DNA of 64,000 nucleotides, taken from positions 186,001 to 250,000 of the forward strand of contig NZ_SAYT01000002.1 of the NCBI RefSeq assembly GCF_004296575.1, given 5' to 3'. Source of the DNA: Dyella amyloliquefaciens (GTDB taxonomy: Bacteria > Pseudomonadota > Gammaproteobacteria > Xanthomonadales > Rhodanobacteraceae). Of this stretch, positions 1-10,135 are shown piece by piece. A program made the position numbers and the translations under genes. The notes below the pieces were generated by a model. It had not been told where the DNA came from and did not search any database. It saw only the letters and a list, made by a program, of their open reading frames with translations. How positions within the stretch are numbered: position 1 is the stretch's first letter; every line of letters begins with the position of its first letter.

Positions 1-1981
1 GGTGGACTTCAACTTCACCGCCGCCAACTTCGCCAGCAAGGACGTGGGCAACAACAAGCTGGTCACCGTCACCGGCATCAGCGACAGCGGCGCCGACGCG
101 GCGAACTACAGCTTCAACAATATCGCCACCACCACCGCCAACATCACGCCGTTCATCCTGGATCTCACGGGCCGACGCATCTACGACGGCACGGCGACCG
201 CCAATGCCAGTCTGTTCGGCAACCAGGGCGTACTTACCGGCGCCGACGGCGAAACCCTGACCCTCAGCGGCAGCGGCACCCTGGTCGACAAGAATGTGGG
301 TCAGCAGAAGTCGTTTGCGCCGCTGGGCCTCAATGGCTTCAGCCTCACCGGAAACAACGGCGCACTGGCCAGCAACTACACGTTCGCAGGTGGCACTGAC
401 TGGGTCACCATCACGCCCAAGCCTATCCTGGTGACCGCGAGTGTTGCGGACAAGACCTACGACGGGACCACCGCGGCAACGCTGCTTGGCCTGAGCAACG
501 GCGGCATCATTGCCGGCGACGACGTCACCATCAGCTATACGTCCGCCGAGTTCGTCTCTCCCAATGCCGGCGACCGCGTCCCGATCATCGTCGATGGCAT
601 CAGCCTCACCGGCACGGACGCAGGCAACTATATCTACCCGTCCATCGTGCCAACGGCCGCGGACATCTTCCCGTTCGTGCTCAACCTGACCGGCACGCGC
701 ACCTACGATGGCAGCAACATTGCCGCCGCATCGCTGTTTGGCACCCAGGGCGTATTGGCGGGCGTCCATGGCGAAACGCTGACCCTTGGCGGCAGCGGCA
801 CGCTGTCCGACAAGAACGTGGGCTTCCGCAAGTCCTTTGCCTCGAATGGCCTGGCCGGCTTCACGCTCACTGGCAACGGCAGCACCCTGGCCAGCAACTA
901 CACGCTGACAGGCGGCACGGACTGGGTGACCATTACCCGCCTGCCCATCAACGTTGGCGCCAGCGCGAGTGACAAGACCTACGACGGCAACACGACCGCC
1001 ACGGTAAGCCTCGGCAGCAACGGCGTGCTTGCCGGCGACAACGTGAGTTTCAGCGACAGCTCGGCCAACTTCGATAGCAAGGATGCGGGCACCGGCAAGC
1101 AAGTGACGGTGGATGGCATCAGCGCCAGCGGCGCCGATGCAGGCAACTACACGTTCAACAACACCGCCGTCACCCAGGCCAACATCAACCCGGTCATCCT
1201 CAACCTCACCGGCACCCGCGTCTACGATGCCACGACGCTTGCGTCCGCGAGCCTGTTCGGCAACAGCGGCGTGCTGACCGGCGTCAACGGCGAAACGCTC
1301 ACGCTCGGCGGTAGCGGCGTCCTCACCGACAAGAACGTGGGCAACCAAAAGGCGTTCGCGCCCAATGGTCTTGCCGGCTTCACGCTCACCGGCAATGGCA
1401 ACGCCCTTGCGAGTAACTACACGCTGGCCGGCGGATTCGATTGGGTCACGGTGACGCCCGCCACGCTGACCGTCACCGGCACGCAGACCACCGACCGTCC
1501 TTATGACGGCACCACCCTCGACAGCCTTTCCGGTGCGACGCTCGCCGGCATCCTGGGCAGCGACGATGTCGTGCTCGGCAATGACGCGACCGGCCTGTTC
1601 AACGACCCGAATGTCGGCAACGACAAACCCGTGAACACCAGCATGACGATCAGCGGTGCCGACGCGGGCAACTACGTGCTGGTGCAGCCGACCGGCCTGA
1701 CGGCAGACATCACCCAGCCGATCGGACCACCGACGCCTCCGCTTCCCAATCCGTTCCCGTTCGGCTTCCTGGCGGCCCTGCAATCGCCGATGGCCCACAA
1801 CGAGATCGACACGCCTTACGGCACCGCGCGGGACAACGCGACCGGCGCGTACACCGGAAACCAGAAGCTGGAGGCCGATCACCCGCTGGAGCGGAACCGT
1901 ATCCGTTCGGACTTCCATCCGGGCCTGCCTTTGCAGGTGGTTGACGGCGGCGTGCGCCTGCCATCGAACAAGTCGCCATGA
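1..1981 (+). CDS. YDG-repeat filamentous haemagglutinin / TpsA exoprotein, 3' end only
   Basis: C-terminal 660 or so residues of a large secreted adhesin; the frame is open at the left edge, so the real start and the signal and TPS secretion domains lie outside the window. The visible part is built from six MBG/YDG-type beta repeats, with YDG or YDA signatures near visible residues 61, 153, 235, 326, 410 and 500. They come as alternating pairs with a super-period of about 174 residues (about 520 bp). The tail is proline-rich (PPTPPLPNPFPFG) and then charged. Its TGA stop shares ATGA with the next gene, a TpsB transporter, so the two form a two-partner secretion pair: the adhesin crosses the outer membrane through TpsB. 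The near-identical repeats should recombine easily. Family assignment is firm; the ligand is unknown. Confidence 0.85.
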   Translation, partial: VDFNFTAANFASKDVGNNKLVTVTGISDSGADAANYSFNNIATTTANITPFILDLTGRRIYDGTATANASLFGNQGVLTGADGETLTLSGSGTLVDKNVGQQKSFAPLGLNGFSLTGNNGALASNYTFAGGTDWVTITPKPILVTASVADKTYDGTTAATLLGLSNGGIIAGDDVTISYTSAEFVSPNAGDRVPIIVDGISLTGTDAGNYIYPSIVPTAADIFPFVLNLTGTRTYDGSNIAAASLFGTQGVLAGVHGETLTLGGSGTLSDKNVGFRKSFASNGLAGFTLTGNGSTLASNYTLTGGTDWVTITRLPINVGASASDKTYDGNTTATVSLGSNGVLAGDNVSFSDSSANFDSKDAGTGKQVTVDGISASGADAGNYTFNNTAVTQANINPVILNLTGTRVYDATTLASASLFGNSGVLTGVNGETLTLGGSGVLTDKNVGNQKAFAPNGLAGFTLTGNGNALASNYTLAGGFDWVTVTPATLTVTGTQTTDRPYDGTTLDSLSGATLAGILGSDDVVLGNDATGLFNDPNVGNDKPVNTSMTISGADAGNYVLVQPTGLTADITQPIGPPTPPLPNPFPFGFLAALQSPMAHNEIDTPYGTARDNATGAYTGNQKLEADHPLERNRIRSDFHPGLPLQVVDGGVRLPSNKSP

Positions 1982-3744
1982 CCCGCCACACCGCCTCTCA
2001 TCGACGCGCCCCCATGGGCAACCACAGGCTTGCGCTTATGCGATCCATCCGTTTGACCACATCGCGGGGCGTTCGCCTTTGCGCGGCCATTTCCATCGCA
2101 CTGAACGCCCATGCGGCATGGGCACAGACCCAGCCGGTGACGCCGCCGGTCAGTAGCGGTCAGATCCTGCAACAGGTGACACGGCCACCGGTACAACCTC
2201 CGTCATCCAAGCTGGATCTGAACATCCAGCCGCAAACAAACGAGGCCTCGAGGAACACCACCCGATTCATGGTGCGCAGCATCCAGATCACCGGCAATAC
2301 CGAGCTGCCAACCGAACTGCTGCATGCCGAAGTCGCTTCCGGCGAGGGACACGAGCTGACGCTGGGCGACCTGGACGCGCTCGCCCTACGCATCAGCAAC
2401 GTCTATCACAAGCATGGCTACCCGCTGGCAACCGCCTATGTTCCTGCGCAGACGATCAAGGATGGGGTCGTACGCATCGACGTGGCGGAGGCGCGCTATG
2501 GCGCCGTCACCGTCAACAACCAGAGCTACGTGTCCGACCGGGTGCTCAACGCTTCGCTGGCGCCACTGAAAGCCGATCAGGCCGTCACCCAGTACACGCT
2601 CGAACGCAGCCTCCTGCTGCTTTCGGACATTCCCGGTGCGACCGCCAACTCCACGCTTCGCCCCGGCCAGGCCGTCGGCACCTCGGACCTGCAGGTGGAT
2701 GTCACGCCGCAGCCGCGTTACACCGGCGAAGTCGGGCTGGACAACTTCGCCGCCCAATACACCGGCGACATACGCGCTACCGGCAGCTTCGCGATCAACA
2801 GTCCGTTCGGACAAGGCGACCTGCTCGATTTCGATGCCACCACCAGCGGCAGCGGCATGAAATACGGGCGCGGCGAATACCGCTATCGGCTCAACGGCTA
2901 CGGCACGACGATCGGCATCGCCCTGTCCGGCCTCGATTACCGCCTCAAGGGCGATGCGAAGAACCTCGACGCGCACGGCACCGCCACGGTGGGCAGCATC
3001 TTCCTGTCGCAGCCGATCATCCGCAACACGGCGGGCAACGTGTACGCCATGGTCGAGTACGATCACCGCCGACTGGACGACCGGGTGGATGTGATCGGAC
3101 TGGACAACGACCGGCACATCGACCGCTGGAGCGCGACGCTGGCCGGCGACCAGATCGACGCCTCCGGCGTCACCAACGCGCGTCTTTCGGTGGACTACGG
3201 ACGCCTGTTCACCGACAACTTCCAGACCGCCTTCTTCGATTACTTCGGCGCAAGGACCTCCGGCAGCTATACGAAGTTCGAGCTGTCGATCTCCCGCCTG
3301 CAGCAGCTCAACCCGACCAATGCGCTCTACCTCGGCTTCTCTGCCCAGACCGCCAACAAGAATCTCGACAGTTCCGAACAGTTTTTCCTGGGTGGCCCCG
3401 ACAGCGTGCGCGGCTACGACATCGGCGTGATCGCGGGCTCCATAGGAAACCTCGGCACGGTCGAATACCGGCACGACACCGTGTTCTCATCCGTGCCGGG
3501 CGTGTGGCAATTCACTGCCTTCTTCGACACGGGCCGCGTGGAGGTCTACGAAAAACCCTTCCTCAACGGCCTCAACAGCGCGCGACTGGACAGCCTGGGC
3601 GTCGGCGTGAACTGGACAGCCACGCATGGCTGGCATCTTGCGGCCACCGTTGCCAAGCCCATCAGTGGCCCGCCCGACCTGCTCGCCGGTCGCGTCGATA
3701 CCTCCACCCGGTTCTGGGCGCAGGTGCGCAAGGCGTTCTACTGA
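1978..3744 (+). CDS. ShlB/FhaC/HecB-family two-partner secretion transporter (TpsB)
   Basis: Outer-membrane beta-barrel of the Omp85/TpsB superfamily that exports the adhesin encoded just upstream. The 588 residues match the family's usual 550-600. An N-terminal signal region (n-region, hydrophobic stretch ending near AHAAWAQ) is followed by a proline-rich linker, POTRA-like modules (from about residue 90, with TELPTELLHAEV and YVPAQTIKDGVVRIDV), then the barrel, with the conserved segment FFLGGPDSVRGYD near residue 470 (the VRGY motif of loop L6) and an aromatic C-terminal residue (KAFY). The ATG at 1978 overlaps the tpsA stop (ATGA), which implies translational coupling; an in-frame ATG at 2038 would give a more typical signal peptide (MRSIRLTTSRG) and is the alternative start. 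Confidence 0.93.
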   Translation: MTRHTASHRRAPMGNHRLALMRSIRLTTSRGVRLCAAISIALNAHAAWAQTQPVTPPVSSGQILQQVTRPPVQPPSSKLDLNIQPQTNEASRNTTRFMVRSIQITGNTELPTELLHAEVASGEGHELTLGDLDALALRISNVYHKHGYPLATAYVPAQTIKDGVVRIDVAEARYGAVTVNNQSYVSDRVLNASLAPLKADQAVTQYTLERSLLLLSDIPGATANSTLRPGQAVGTSDLQVDVTPQPRYTGEVGLDNFAAQYTGDIRATGSFAINSPFGQGDLLDFDATTSGSGMKYGRGEYRYRLNGYGTTIGIALSGLDYRLKGDAKNLDAHGTATVGSIFLSQPIIRNTAGNVYAMVEYDHRRLDDRVDVIGLDNDRHIDRWSATLAGDQIDASGVTNARLSVDYGRLFTDNFQTAFFDYFGARTSGSYTKFELSISRLQQLNPTNALYLGFSAQTANKNLDSSEQFFLGGPDSVRGYDIGVIAGSIGNLGTVEYRHDTVFSSVPGVWQFTAFFDTGRVEVYEKPFLNGLNSARLDSLGVGVNWTATHGWHLAATVAKPISGPPDLLAGRVDTSTRFWAQVRKAFY

Positions 3745-3785
3745 CGACGGCTCCGCCCATCAAGGGATGCGCAGCAACGGCTTCG

Positions 3786-4715
3786 CTACAGGCGGATGGT
3801 GGTCGACAGGATCACCACGTTGCCATGGAAGTGATCTACCGCGCCAAACTCGCGATAGTAGCGGGCGCCTACCGCGATGCCGTGCCCACCAAGGCGCGTG
3901 CTGTAGTTCACGGCGGGCCCGGCACCAAAAACGCGCCCCTTCAAACTGCCCAGCCTGTCGCCAATGCCGCTGTCAGCGGTCACCTGCCGATAGGCATAAC
4001 CAGCGAGCCCCGCCACCCAGTGCGGCGAGAAGCGCTTTCCGACGGCGAGCTCGAGATGCGCCTCGTCACCGCTGCGATAATGTGTCAGGGGATTGGTGCC
4101 ATTGATGCCGTATCCCAGCGCGGCAGAGAACTCCAGGTGCGATCTTGGCGAGATGTAGGTCATCGCCCAGAGCATGTCGCATGCCCAGCGGTTGTGCCCG
4201 ATGGAGGCGCTGAAACCCTTGCTGTAGTCGCCAGTGGGGGACCATAGCGTCAACGACACGGCATTCGAGAACGCATCGTTGACTTTCCAGCCGAGGCGGC
4301 CGGTGATCGCGGCATCACCAAGGCTGGTGTTGCTCACCGAATGCACGCCCTCGATGCGTCCCGTGGTTTCACCGGTCAGGCGCAGATAGGCATAAGGCAA
4401 CGTGACCGATATCGCGGCCTGCGCACCCAGTATGTGTGTCTTGGGCGCATACAGCAGATTGACGCCAGCGCTGTCGACACGCTTCTTGAGATACAGCAGC
4501 GTCACGCCACCGACGGACGCGCTGCCGACACGTCCGCTGTACTGGGCCATGGCGCTCGATACGTACCAGCCCGGAGCAGGTGCCAATCCGGCGCCCAGTG
4601 CCTGGCTTCCCAGGAGATACAAACCGCCAGCGCCTTCCGTGGCCTGCGCGACGCCCGCCGTGCCGCAGAACATCGACACCACGAGCATCGTGGATAGGCC
4701 TGCTAGACGGCGCAT
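3786..4715 (-). CDS. Outer-membrane transporter-like protein, MetA-pathway phenol degradation family
   Basis: 309 residues. A signal peptide (MRRLAGLSTMLVVSMFCGTAGVAQA) precedes a glycine- and aromatic-rich beta-strand protein ending in STTIRL. The pattern (repeated YxR/GxG strands, SPTGDYSKGFSASIGHNRW) is that of the Phenol_MetA_deg family (PF13557), predicted outer-membrane barrels often near aromatic catabolism genes. The start at 4715 is chosen because the signal peptide begins there; an 18-codon extension upstream to 4769 adds only unlikely sequence. It converges on the TpsB gene with a 41 bp gap and has no operon partner. The substrate cannot be told from sequence. Confidence 0.75.
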   Translation of the reverse strand: MRRLAGLSTMLVVSMFCGTAGVAQATEGAGGLYLLGSQALGAGLAPAPGWYVSSAMAQYSGRVGSASVGGVTLLYLKKRVDSAGVNLLYAPKTHILGAQAAISVTLPYAYLRLTGETTGRIEGVHSVSNTSLGDAAITGRLGWKVNDAFSNAVSLTLWSPTGDYSKGFSASIGHNRWACDMLWAMTYISPRSHLEFSAALGYGINGTNPLTHYRSGDEAHLELAVGKRFSPHWVAGLAGYAYRQVTADSGIGDRLGSLKGRVFGAGPAVNYSTRLGGHGIAVGARYYREFGAVDHFHGNVVILSTTIRL

Positions 4716-5080
4716 GCGGTCCCTCGGCAGTCCAAAGGCAAGCGGCAGCACATCCCACACGCGGAACAAGCTTCACGCAAAGTATGCGTCGATGGTGCGA
4801 AATCCTCGATGCCACTGCCAGCGAAAAACTACCCTGCGCGACTAAGTAGAACTACGAGCTTGGCCACGCAAAGGGCTGACGTGACTGCCCCCCACGCAGA
4901 CACGACGAACGCTTCTGAGCGCAAGAGAACAACGGCCACGCCAACACGGCCTGATTGCCGCCGACGACGCGCTTAGCGGCCACCCGCGCAATCAGGGTGT
5001 CAGCGCAGCTCCTGGCTTCTCCCGATGCCGCCTCGAGCGAGGTCGGCCGGGGCTTGCCTGACTCAACGCACGCTCCAACG
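4716..5080. other. Intergenic region without a convincing gene
   Basis: Open frames here have non-coding composition. It must hold the promoter of the minus-strand outer-membrane gene starting at 4715. A short element, GTAGAACTACG (4847-4857), resembles the CGTAAAACTACG motif found elsewhere in the window but is not identical. Confidence 0.5.
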
Positions 5081-5269
5081 TCAGAACGCTGCCTTGAACA
5101 GCGCAAGGATCACTGCCGATGCGTGCTGCGTATGCGGCAAGACCTCGGCGTCCTTGCCCTGCAAATGGGCGAGGGATTCGCCGATGAAGCGAAGATTGGT
5201 CAAGGCGGAGATCACGGAGTCGAACAGTTCGCGCGAAATCGTCACGGACGAGGGGATGGAATCAGTCAT
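5081..5269 (-). CDS. Small hypothetical protein (62 aa)
   Basis: A 62-residue acidic/amphipathic protein (starts MTDSIPSSVTISRELFD, ends VILALFKAAF) with predicted alpha-helical character and no recognisable domain. Composition is coding-like, unlike the overlapping frames, but the ribosome-binding site is weak. It stands alone between two gene-free stretches. No function is proposed. Confidence 0.4.
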   Translation of the reverse strand: MTDSIPSSVTISRELFDSVISALTNLRFIGESLAHLQGKDAEVLPHTQHASAVILALFKAAF

Positions 5270-5833
5270 GAAGTACTACTCGCAACATAAGCGCCGGTAC
5301 GCATCGAATGCCTGTCAGGCATCAACGCGCCGGTCACCCGCAGATCTATGCACGATCAGGGCACGCGACAAGCTCGTTGCGGCAAAGCGCCCCAGCGAGC
5401 CTTCTCATTCGCAAAGCCGTTGAGACCGGTGCAATCCGCTGGCACCAGGCAAGTGACGCTTGGGTGGCGCCTTACGCGCCCCCGTATCAACTCCTATGGG
5501 CAGGGATGTACGCCGGCAAACCGAAAGGTCGGCATGCACTTTCGACCATGACCGTGCAAGCACGAAGAGGCAAGGAAGACGTGACGAAGGGCGTCCCGCG
5601 AAGGACGAGCGGCCTGCTTCGTGCCATAGCCGGCGCCCGCACCAACCGTTCTTCACCTGACGCTGAATGCACGCAATCGGCGTTACGGCAACCTCCCCTG
5701 CCAACGATGGCAGGCGTAACTGGACAAGCGGTCCGCGCGAATGACAAGGGAGCGACGCGCGCGGTCGCTGCTGGCGAACCATTGCGGCCATTCGCATGGC
5801 CGCAATCATTGACGCTCACATCGGGGAACAATC
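5270..5833. other. Gene-free upstream region
   Basis: The open frames on both strands are short, arginine/proline-rich artefacts of high GC. Only the GGGGA ribosome-binding site at about 5823-5827 for the next gene is recognisable. No repeat or RNA gene is seen. Confidence 0.5.
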
Positions 5834-6880
5834 ATGAACAAGGCAATCTTTGGATCGGCCCTGCTGGGACTGATGGTGACCGGAGCCGTTCACGCACAGC
5901 CTGGCGACGACTGGAACGAGGGCGATCTCATCGCCACCTCATCGAATGCGCCGAACAACGCATTACTGGTCTACAACACCCACGGTGCGCTGGTCGAGCA
6001 AGCCAGAACCGGAGGCACAGGTGGCGTCAGCGGCAATGCCGGAGGCATTGCGCAGAACCGCGACCTGCTCGCCGTCGTCAATTTCGGCTCCGGCAATGTG
6101 TCGATCTTCCGAAAGACCGGCGACGCCACGCCACTGCAACTGGCGAAGCTCGTGCCGGCAATCACCAACCCGGTCAGCGTCGCTTTCGGCCATCATCATT
6201 TGTATATCCTGACCGCGGCGCATATCGAATCCCATCCCATCGATCGATACGGCGTCAGCTCGATCGCCGACGGCAACGCACAGCTGGCGCATGCCGACGG
6301 CTCAGCCGCCCAGGTGGGCGTCATTGGCCCGCAACTCATCATCACGGAAAAGAGCAACGCCATCGAAACGGTGCGCCTGGCGAACAATGGAGCCGTCACC
6401 GGCACGACCAGGCTGGTGGCCAATATTCCGGCGAACGTCAACGCACCCTTCGGACTTGCCACGCGCGGCGACGACGCCTACGTGACCATCGCGCACGCCA
6501 ACGAAATAAGCCTCGTGCGCAACGATGCCGTCCTGACCGTCACGGGCTCCGGCACGCAGATGGCGCCGTGCTGGGTCACGCTGGACGGACCGTTCCTGTT
6601 CTCGGCCAATTCACCCAGTCACTCGGTGTCCCGTTACCTGGTTTCCGGACACTCGATCGTGCAGGAGGAAGCCGTCGTTGCTTCGTTCAACGGCGATCCG
6701 ACCGATATCACCTACCGCGACAATCTCGCCGCCGTTGTCGATGGCACCGGTGCCGTATCGCACGTCTCCATCTTCAAGGTGGATGGCGACGGCAACTTCG
6801 ACCTCGAGGGCAACGTCACACTTAACAGCGGCGCCACCAATGGCATTGCCATCGTGCGGACCGATGATGCCGACGAGTAG
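5834..6880 (+). CDS. Secreted beta-propeller-like protein of unknown function
   Basis: 348 residues with a clear signal peptide (MNKAIFGSALLGLMVTGAVHA, cleavage before QPGDDW). The mature part is rich in short beta-strand repeats of the type VSIFRKTGD, GLATRGDDAYVTIA and AAVVDGTGAVSHVSIF, typical of lactonase/NHL-like propeller proteins; no catalytic residues are assigned. A ribosome-binding site (GGGGA) sits 6-7 bases before the ATG. The mature N-terminus (DDWNEGDL) resembles that of the secreted protein at 12507 (DDSWNRRDF), suggesting a distant relationship. A strong hairpin (6889-6923) follows the stop. Location: periplasm or outside the cell. Confidence 0.75.
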   Translation: MNKAIFGSALLGLMVTGAVHAQPGDDWNEGDLIATSSNAPNNALLVYNTHGALVEQARTGGTGGVSGNAGGIAQNRDLLAVVNFGSGNVSIFRKTGDATPLQLAKLVPAITNPVSVAFGHHHLYILTAAHIESHPIDRYGVSSIADGNAQLAHADGSAAQVGVIGPQLIITEKSNAIETVRLANNGAVTGTTRLVANIPANVNAPFGLATRGDDAYVTIAHANEISLVRNDAVLTVTGSGTQMAPCWVTLDGPFLFSANSPSHSVSRYLVSGHSIVQEEAVVASFNGDPTDITYRDNLAAVVDGTGAVSHVSIFKVDGDGNFDLEGNVTLNSGATNGIAIVRTDDADE

Positions 6881-6888
6881 AGGGCGCA

Positions 6889-6923
6889 GCCGTGCCGGGG
6901 ACGTGGCCACTCCCCGGCACGGC
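6889..6923 (+). terminator. Strong hairpin between convergent genes
   Basis: 13-bp perfect stem (6889-6901 with 6911-6923) and a 9-nt loop, 9 bases after the stop of the plus-strand gene and just beyond the minus-strand gene ending at 6962. There is a T-rich but not uniform tail (ttcgttcttc). It probably stops transcription from both sides. Confidence 0.6.
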
Positions 6924-6961
6924 GACTTCGTTCTTCAGTGGCGTATATCGATCCGTCGACG

Positions 6962-8032
6962 TTACTCGTACGCGTCCGGTTTGACCGTGTGCGTGGGTCG
7001 GCAGCGGCCCGTATCGCACTCGATATACACGCCATGCGAACCACATGGCGCGATATAGCCACCCGTGGCAGTGGCCTTGACCGCACCACAGCCCAGCTGG
7101 TTCGCCACACTCTGTGCCTGCGATTCCCATGGCGAACTGGCCGTGGTGACGGCGGCCACGGTCGAGATGGCAGTGGCCTGATCGGCAACCGGCGCGTCCG
7201 GCATCGAGCCTGCGGGCGCCTGGGCCGCGTCACTCGCATCCGATGATGTCGTCTCGACTTGCGTCGCCGGGGTAGCAGGCGCGGCGACCGGAGCGACCGG
7301 AGCGACCGAACCAGCCGCATGCCCATGAATCGTCATGGCCACCTTCTCTCCTGCCAACGCCTTGATCTTGTCGACGGCAACATCGTCCAGCGGCGGGCCC
7401 GCCACGATCTCTCCAATCTTGCTGTTCTCCATGGCGCCGACGATCAATCCACCGATCAAGCCGCCAACCAGGCCCACTCCCACGGATTGCCCGTAGCTGG
7501 CATGCACCTGCGGATGGATCGCCATGCCCGTGGCGGCACCGATGCCGGTGGCCGCCCCGATGGCCCAGACATTGACCTTGTGGGTTAAGGGGTCAACGGT
7601 ATAGGTGACCGTCGAGCAATCCGTAATGTCGGGCGCGAACCGCGTCGCGCCGGTACTGGTTCCATAGTATTCGTAGATCGTCGGCGCGACGGCAGGATCG
7701 TTGGGGACATAAATGCCACCTTCGAACGTCGAACGATGCCCACCCGCCGAACTGTCACTGAGGTCGGCGCGCCGAAGCGTAATCGCCCCGGCCGGCGCTC
7801 GATAGTAGACACCATCGGCGTCTTGGTGCTCGGAGATATAAGCACCGCGCTCCAGCTTGTAGTCCCAGGGAATGCGGAGCAATCCCCGCTTGAGCGTATA
7901 GGAAATATCCTGCTTCATTTGCAGGCAGGTCATGGTGGTCGGTGCCGGCAACTTGTCAGCACGCACCGTTGAGGCATGCGAGAGCGATGTAAAGGCGGCC
8001 AACAGGCACGCCAGCGGCAACATCCGTTTCAT
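6962..8032 (-). CDS. Secreted/periplasmic hypothetical protein with glycine-zipper segment
   Basis: 356 residues. The start at 8032 follows an AGGGGG ribosome-binding site and opens a signal peptide (MKRMLPLACLLAAFTSLSHA). The middle part carries a glycine-zipper-like hydrophobic stretch (GAATGIGAATGMAI and VGVGLVGGLIGGLIVGAM, about residues 155-205), suggesting membrane association. It is followed by an Ala/Pro/Thr-rich low-complexity linker and a C-terminal cysteine-containing segment (LGCGAVKATATGGYIAPCG, then CDTGRC). Not assigned to a named family; function unknown. Confidence 0.7.
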   Translation of the reverse strand: MKRMLPLACLLAAFTSLSHASTVRADKLPAPTTMTCLQMKQDISYTLKRGLLRIPWDYKLERGAYISEHQDADGVYYRAPAGAITLRRADLSDSSAGGHRSTFEGGIYVPNDPAVAPTIYEYYGTSTGATRFAPDITDCSTVTYTVDPLTHKVNVWAIGAATGIGAATGMAIHPQVHASYGQSVGVGLVGGLIGGLIVGAMENSKIGEIVAGPPLDDVAVDKIKALAGEKVAMTIHGHAAGSVAPVAPVAAPATPATQVETTSSDASDAAQAPAGSMPDAPVADQATAISTVAAVTTASSPWESQAQSVANQLGCGAVKATATGGYIAPCGSHGVYIECDTGRCRPTHTVKPDAYE

Positions 8033-8228
8033 GGTCGACCCCCTGAAGAAGGCTTCCCTGCAACACGCCACGGCTGCTACGGAGACGCTTCCGCGCAGGT
8101 GACGGATCGGCGCCTGTTCTTTGGGCTACTGAGCGCAACATGACCCAGCCGCCATGTAGAAGCCGCGTTCGCGGACCGAACGTGGTCGGCCCGCAAACGC
8201 CTTACGCCTGGTTGCAACGCCAGGTCGA

Positions 8229-8822
8229 TCAGATACCGAAACGGTACTCGAGCGTCCCCGAGAGCAGGCTCAGGGTATTGGTCTTCGTCAGAATGCCGTC
8301 CGCCTTGGCCGAGTAGTGGTCGTAGTTGATGCCCAGGCTCCAGTTCCGATTGAAGTTGTAGCCCGCACCGACGCCAGCGTAGAAATTGGTATCGTGCGCA
8401 TGTTGATCGTACGAAAGCCCAGCCGCATTCGCATCGAGCTTGGTCGTGGAGAAGAAGGCGCCAAGGCGTCCGCTCACAAACCAGTGCTGCGCAAAGTTGT
8501 ACTTGCCATTGGCGCCAACGGTCCAGCCGGTGACCTGCAGGTTCACGTTGTAGCTGTAGCCGCCCGGCACGCTGCCGGAGGCGTTGGGCTTGCCGAGATC
8601 CACATAGCCGACCTCAAGACCCCAGGTATCGTTGTAGCGATAGCCGAAGTTCAAACCGTAGCCGGTGTCGTTCTTGTGGTTCAGTTCGTCGACGTTGGAG
8701 TGCGACTGGCCGACGCTTCCGTTGATGAACAGGTCACCGTTTCCAACTTGTTGTGCGTGACTGGCCAGGGGAGCCACAACCATTGCGGCGCCCAACGACA
8801 CAGTGAGTAGCAACTTGCGCAT
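8229..8822 (-). CDS. OmpA-like/opacity-type outer-membrane beta-barrel protein
   Basis: 197 residues. The signal peptide (MRKLLLTVSLGAAMVVAPLASHA) is followed by an eight-strand barrel pattern (GDLFINGSVGQS, GYGLNFGYRYNDTWGLEVGY, FYAGVGAGYNFNRNWSLGINYD) and a C-terminal strand ending LEYRFGI. This fits the outer-membrane beta-barrel families PF13505/PF01389; there is no peptidoglycan-binding OmpA C-domain, so it is a barrel only. GAGG precedes the ATG. Likely a small surface protein or pore; specific role unknown. Confidence 0.8.
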   Translation of the reverse strand: MRKLLLTVSLGAAMVVAPLASHAQQVGNGDLFINGSVGQSHSNVDELNHKNDTGYGLNFGYRYNDTWGLEVGYVDLGKPNASGSVPGGYSYNVNLQVTGWTVGANGKYNFAQHWFVSGRLGAFFSTTKLDANAAGLSYDQHAHDTNFYAGVGAGYNFNRNWSLGINYDHYSAKADGILTKTNTLSLLSGTLEYRFGI

Positions 8823-10135
8823 GATTTACCTCATCCAAGTAAAAGTCATCGGACATCAACAGTCATTGCCGGACTGCCTGCGTCCCTTCCTGTGAGCTTC
8901 CGCTCGTCTACTTTCACGCGCTTCGGAGCGAGCCGAAGGCTGAAACCGATATCGAACCCTTGCCAGGGGGAGCTGATTCGCCGTCACGCGAACGCGCCGG
9001 CCGCAACCAGGCCGGTGGCGAGAAGTCACGTCGTACGTATGGGTCGCGCTTCAGGCCAGATCCCCCGATCCCTGTCCAAACGAAACGGCAGTTTCGAACT
9101 GCCATGTGTGCTCTCCCTGCGGAATCATCAGCCCCTGTCTGCAAGCATTCGACCAGATGAACAGTGTTCGCCATTCCAGCGCGAACGGATTCAAGCGACT
9201 ACGCCACCAAGCGACCAAAGCTTGCCAACCAGGCACAACCTCGACCGCTAGACCGGGCATCAACGCTGGCAACGGTAACGACCAGGCACCGTCAGCCGAA
9301 CACGACTAGCGCGTGACCGGGAATTCCTTGTGATGCAGACCATGGCTCGCGCTATTTCCAGGGAGCCGCTGGCGATACTGGACCGCTTGCCCTAGCTCGC
9401 GAGGCAGCGGCACGACCGGCTTGCCATAGGCAACGTGGCTGGCGATCGGAAAAGGCAAATGCACGCTCACTCCCCCAAGTGATGTTGCCGCGCGAACGTT
9501 ATCACAGCTGTTTATTTCCTTGCGCAAAATCTCGACGGATTTGCGAGTGATTTAGCGCTTGGTTACAGCAAGAACTTGCGACAACCACGTTACCTGTTCG
9601 CTCTGCGTATAGCGGGACGCCGGCAGTAGCGCACTCCAATCACCGCACGTGGAAGACGGCCATGGGAAGACGATGGCTGATGAACAAAGGCAGCCGCGTG
9701 CGGGCGTATAGACTTCCGCGAAATTCGTCGTAGCCGCGAGCGGATACGCCGTCCACATGACGAACGCCGCTCACATCGTCATGGAGTGTGTCTTCAGCAT
9801 CCACCGCGACAGCGGACCACTGACATGGCGACATCGACATGAACGCCACGCGCGGACAAGGGTCGACCTGCACCAAGGCGGCCAAGTGTGGCCGTGGACT
9901 TCTCTTATCCCCTGGCGCAGCATCTATCGCCAAGCCTGTTCTGTCCCGGCGTGATCGAGTGGGAGGGACGCCATGAATGCCACGCTTCAAATCTTGCAGC
10001 CGCATCCACAGACCACCTTCCTCCTCGTGGATAGTCCGACGCGCTGGCGCGACACGCGCATTCGCTTGCCCGTTCCTGACCATTCATCAGGGCAACACAG
10101 ACTTCCAGCGGATCGCTGATGTCCCTGGCGCGGCG
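8823..10135. other. Long intergenic region, no convincing gene
   Basis: About 1.3 kb. Open frames on the minus strand at 9306-9527, 9552-9758 and 9640-10083 have stretches that look partly coding but no recognisable domain or good start, and may be decayed sequence. A short perfect hairpin (7-bp stem, 3-nt loop) lies at 9087-9103. The promoter of the outer-membrane gene (start 8822) must be at the left end and that of the permease gene at the right end. Confidence 0.45.

Noticed and set aside
5308-6825. Plus-strand frame of about 500 codons overlapping the 5834 gene
   Set aside because: Arg/His-rich out-of-frame shadow of the secreted propeller gene, which has a clear signal peptide and ribosome-binding site.
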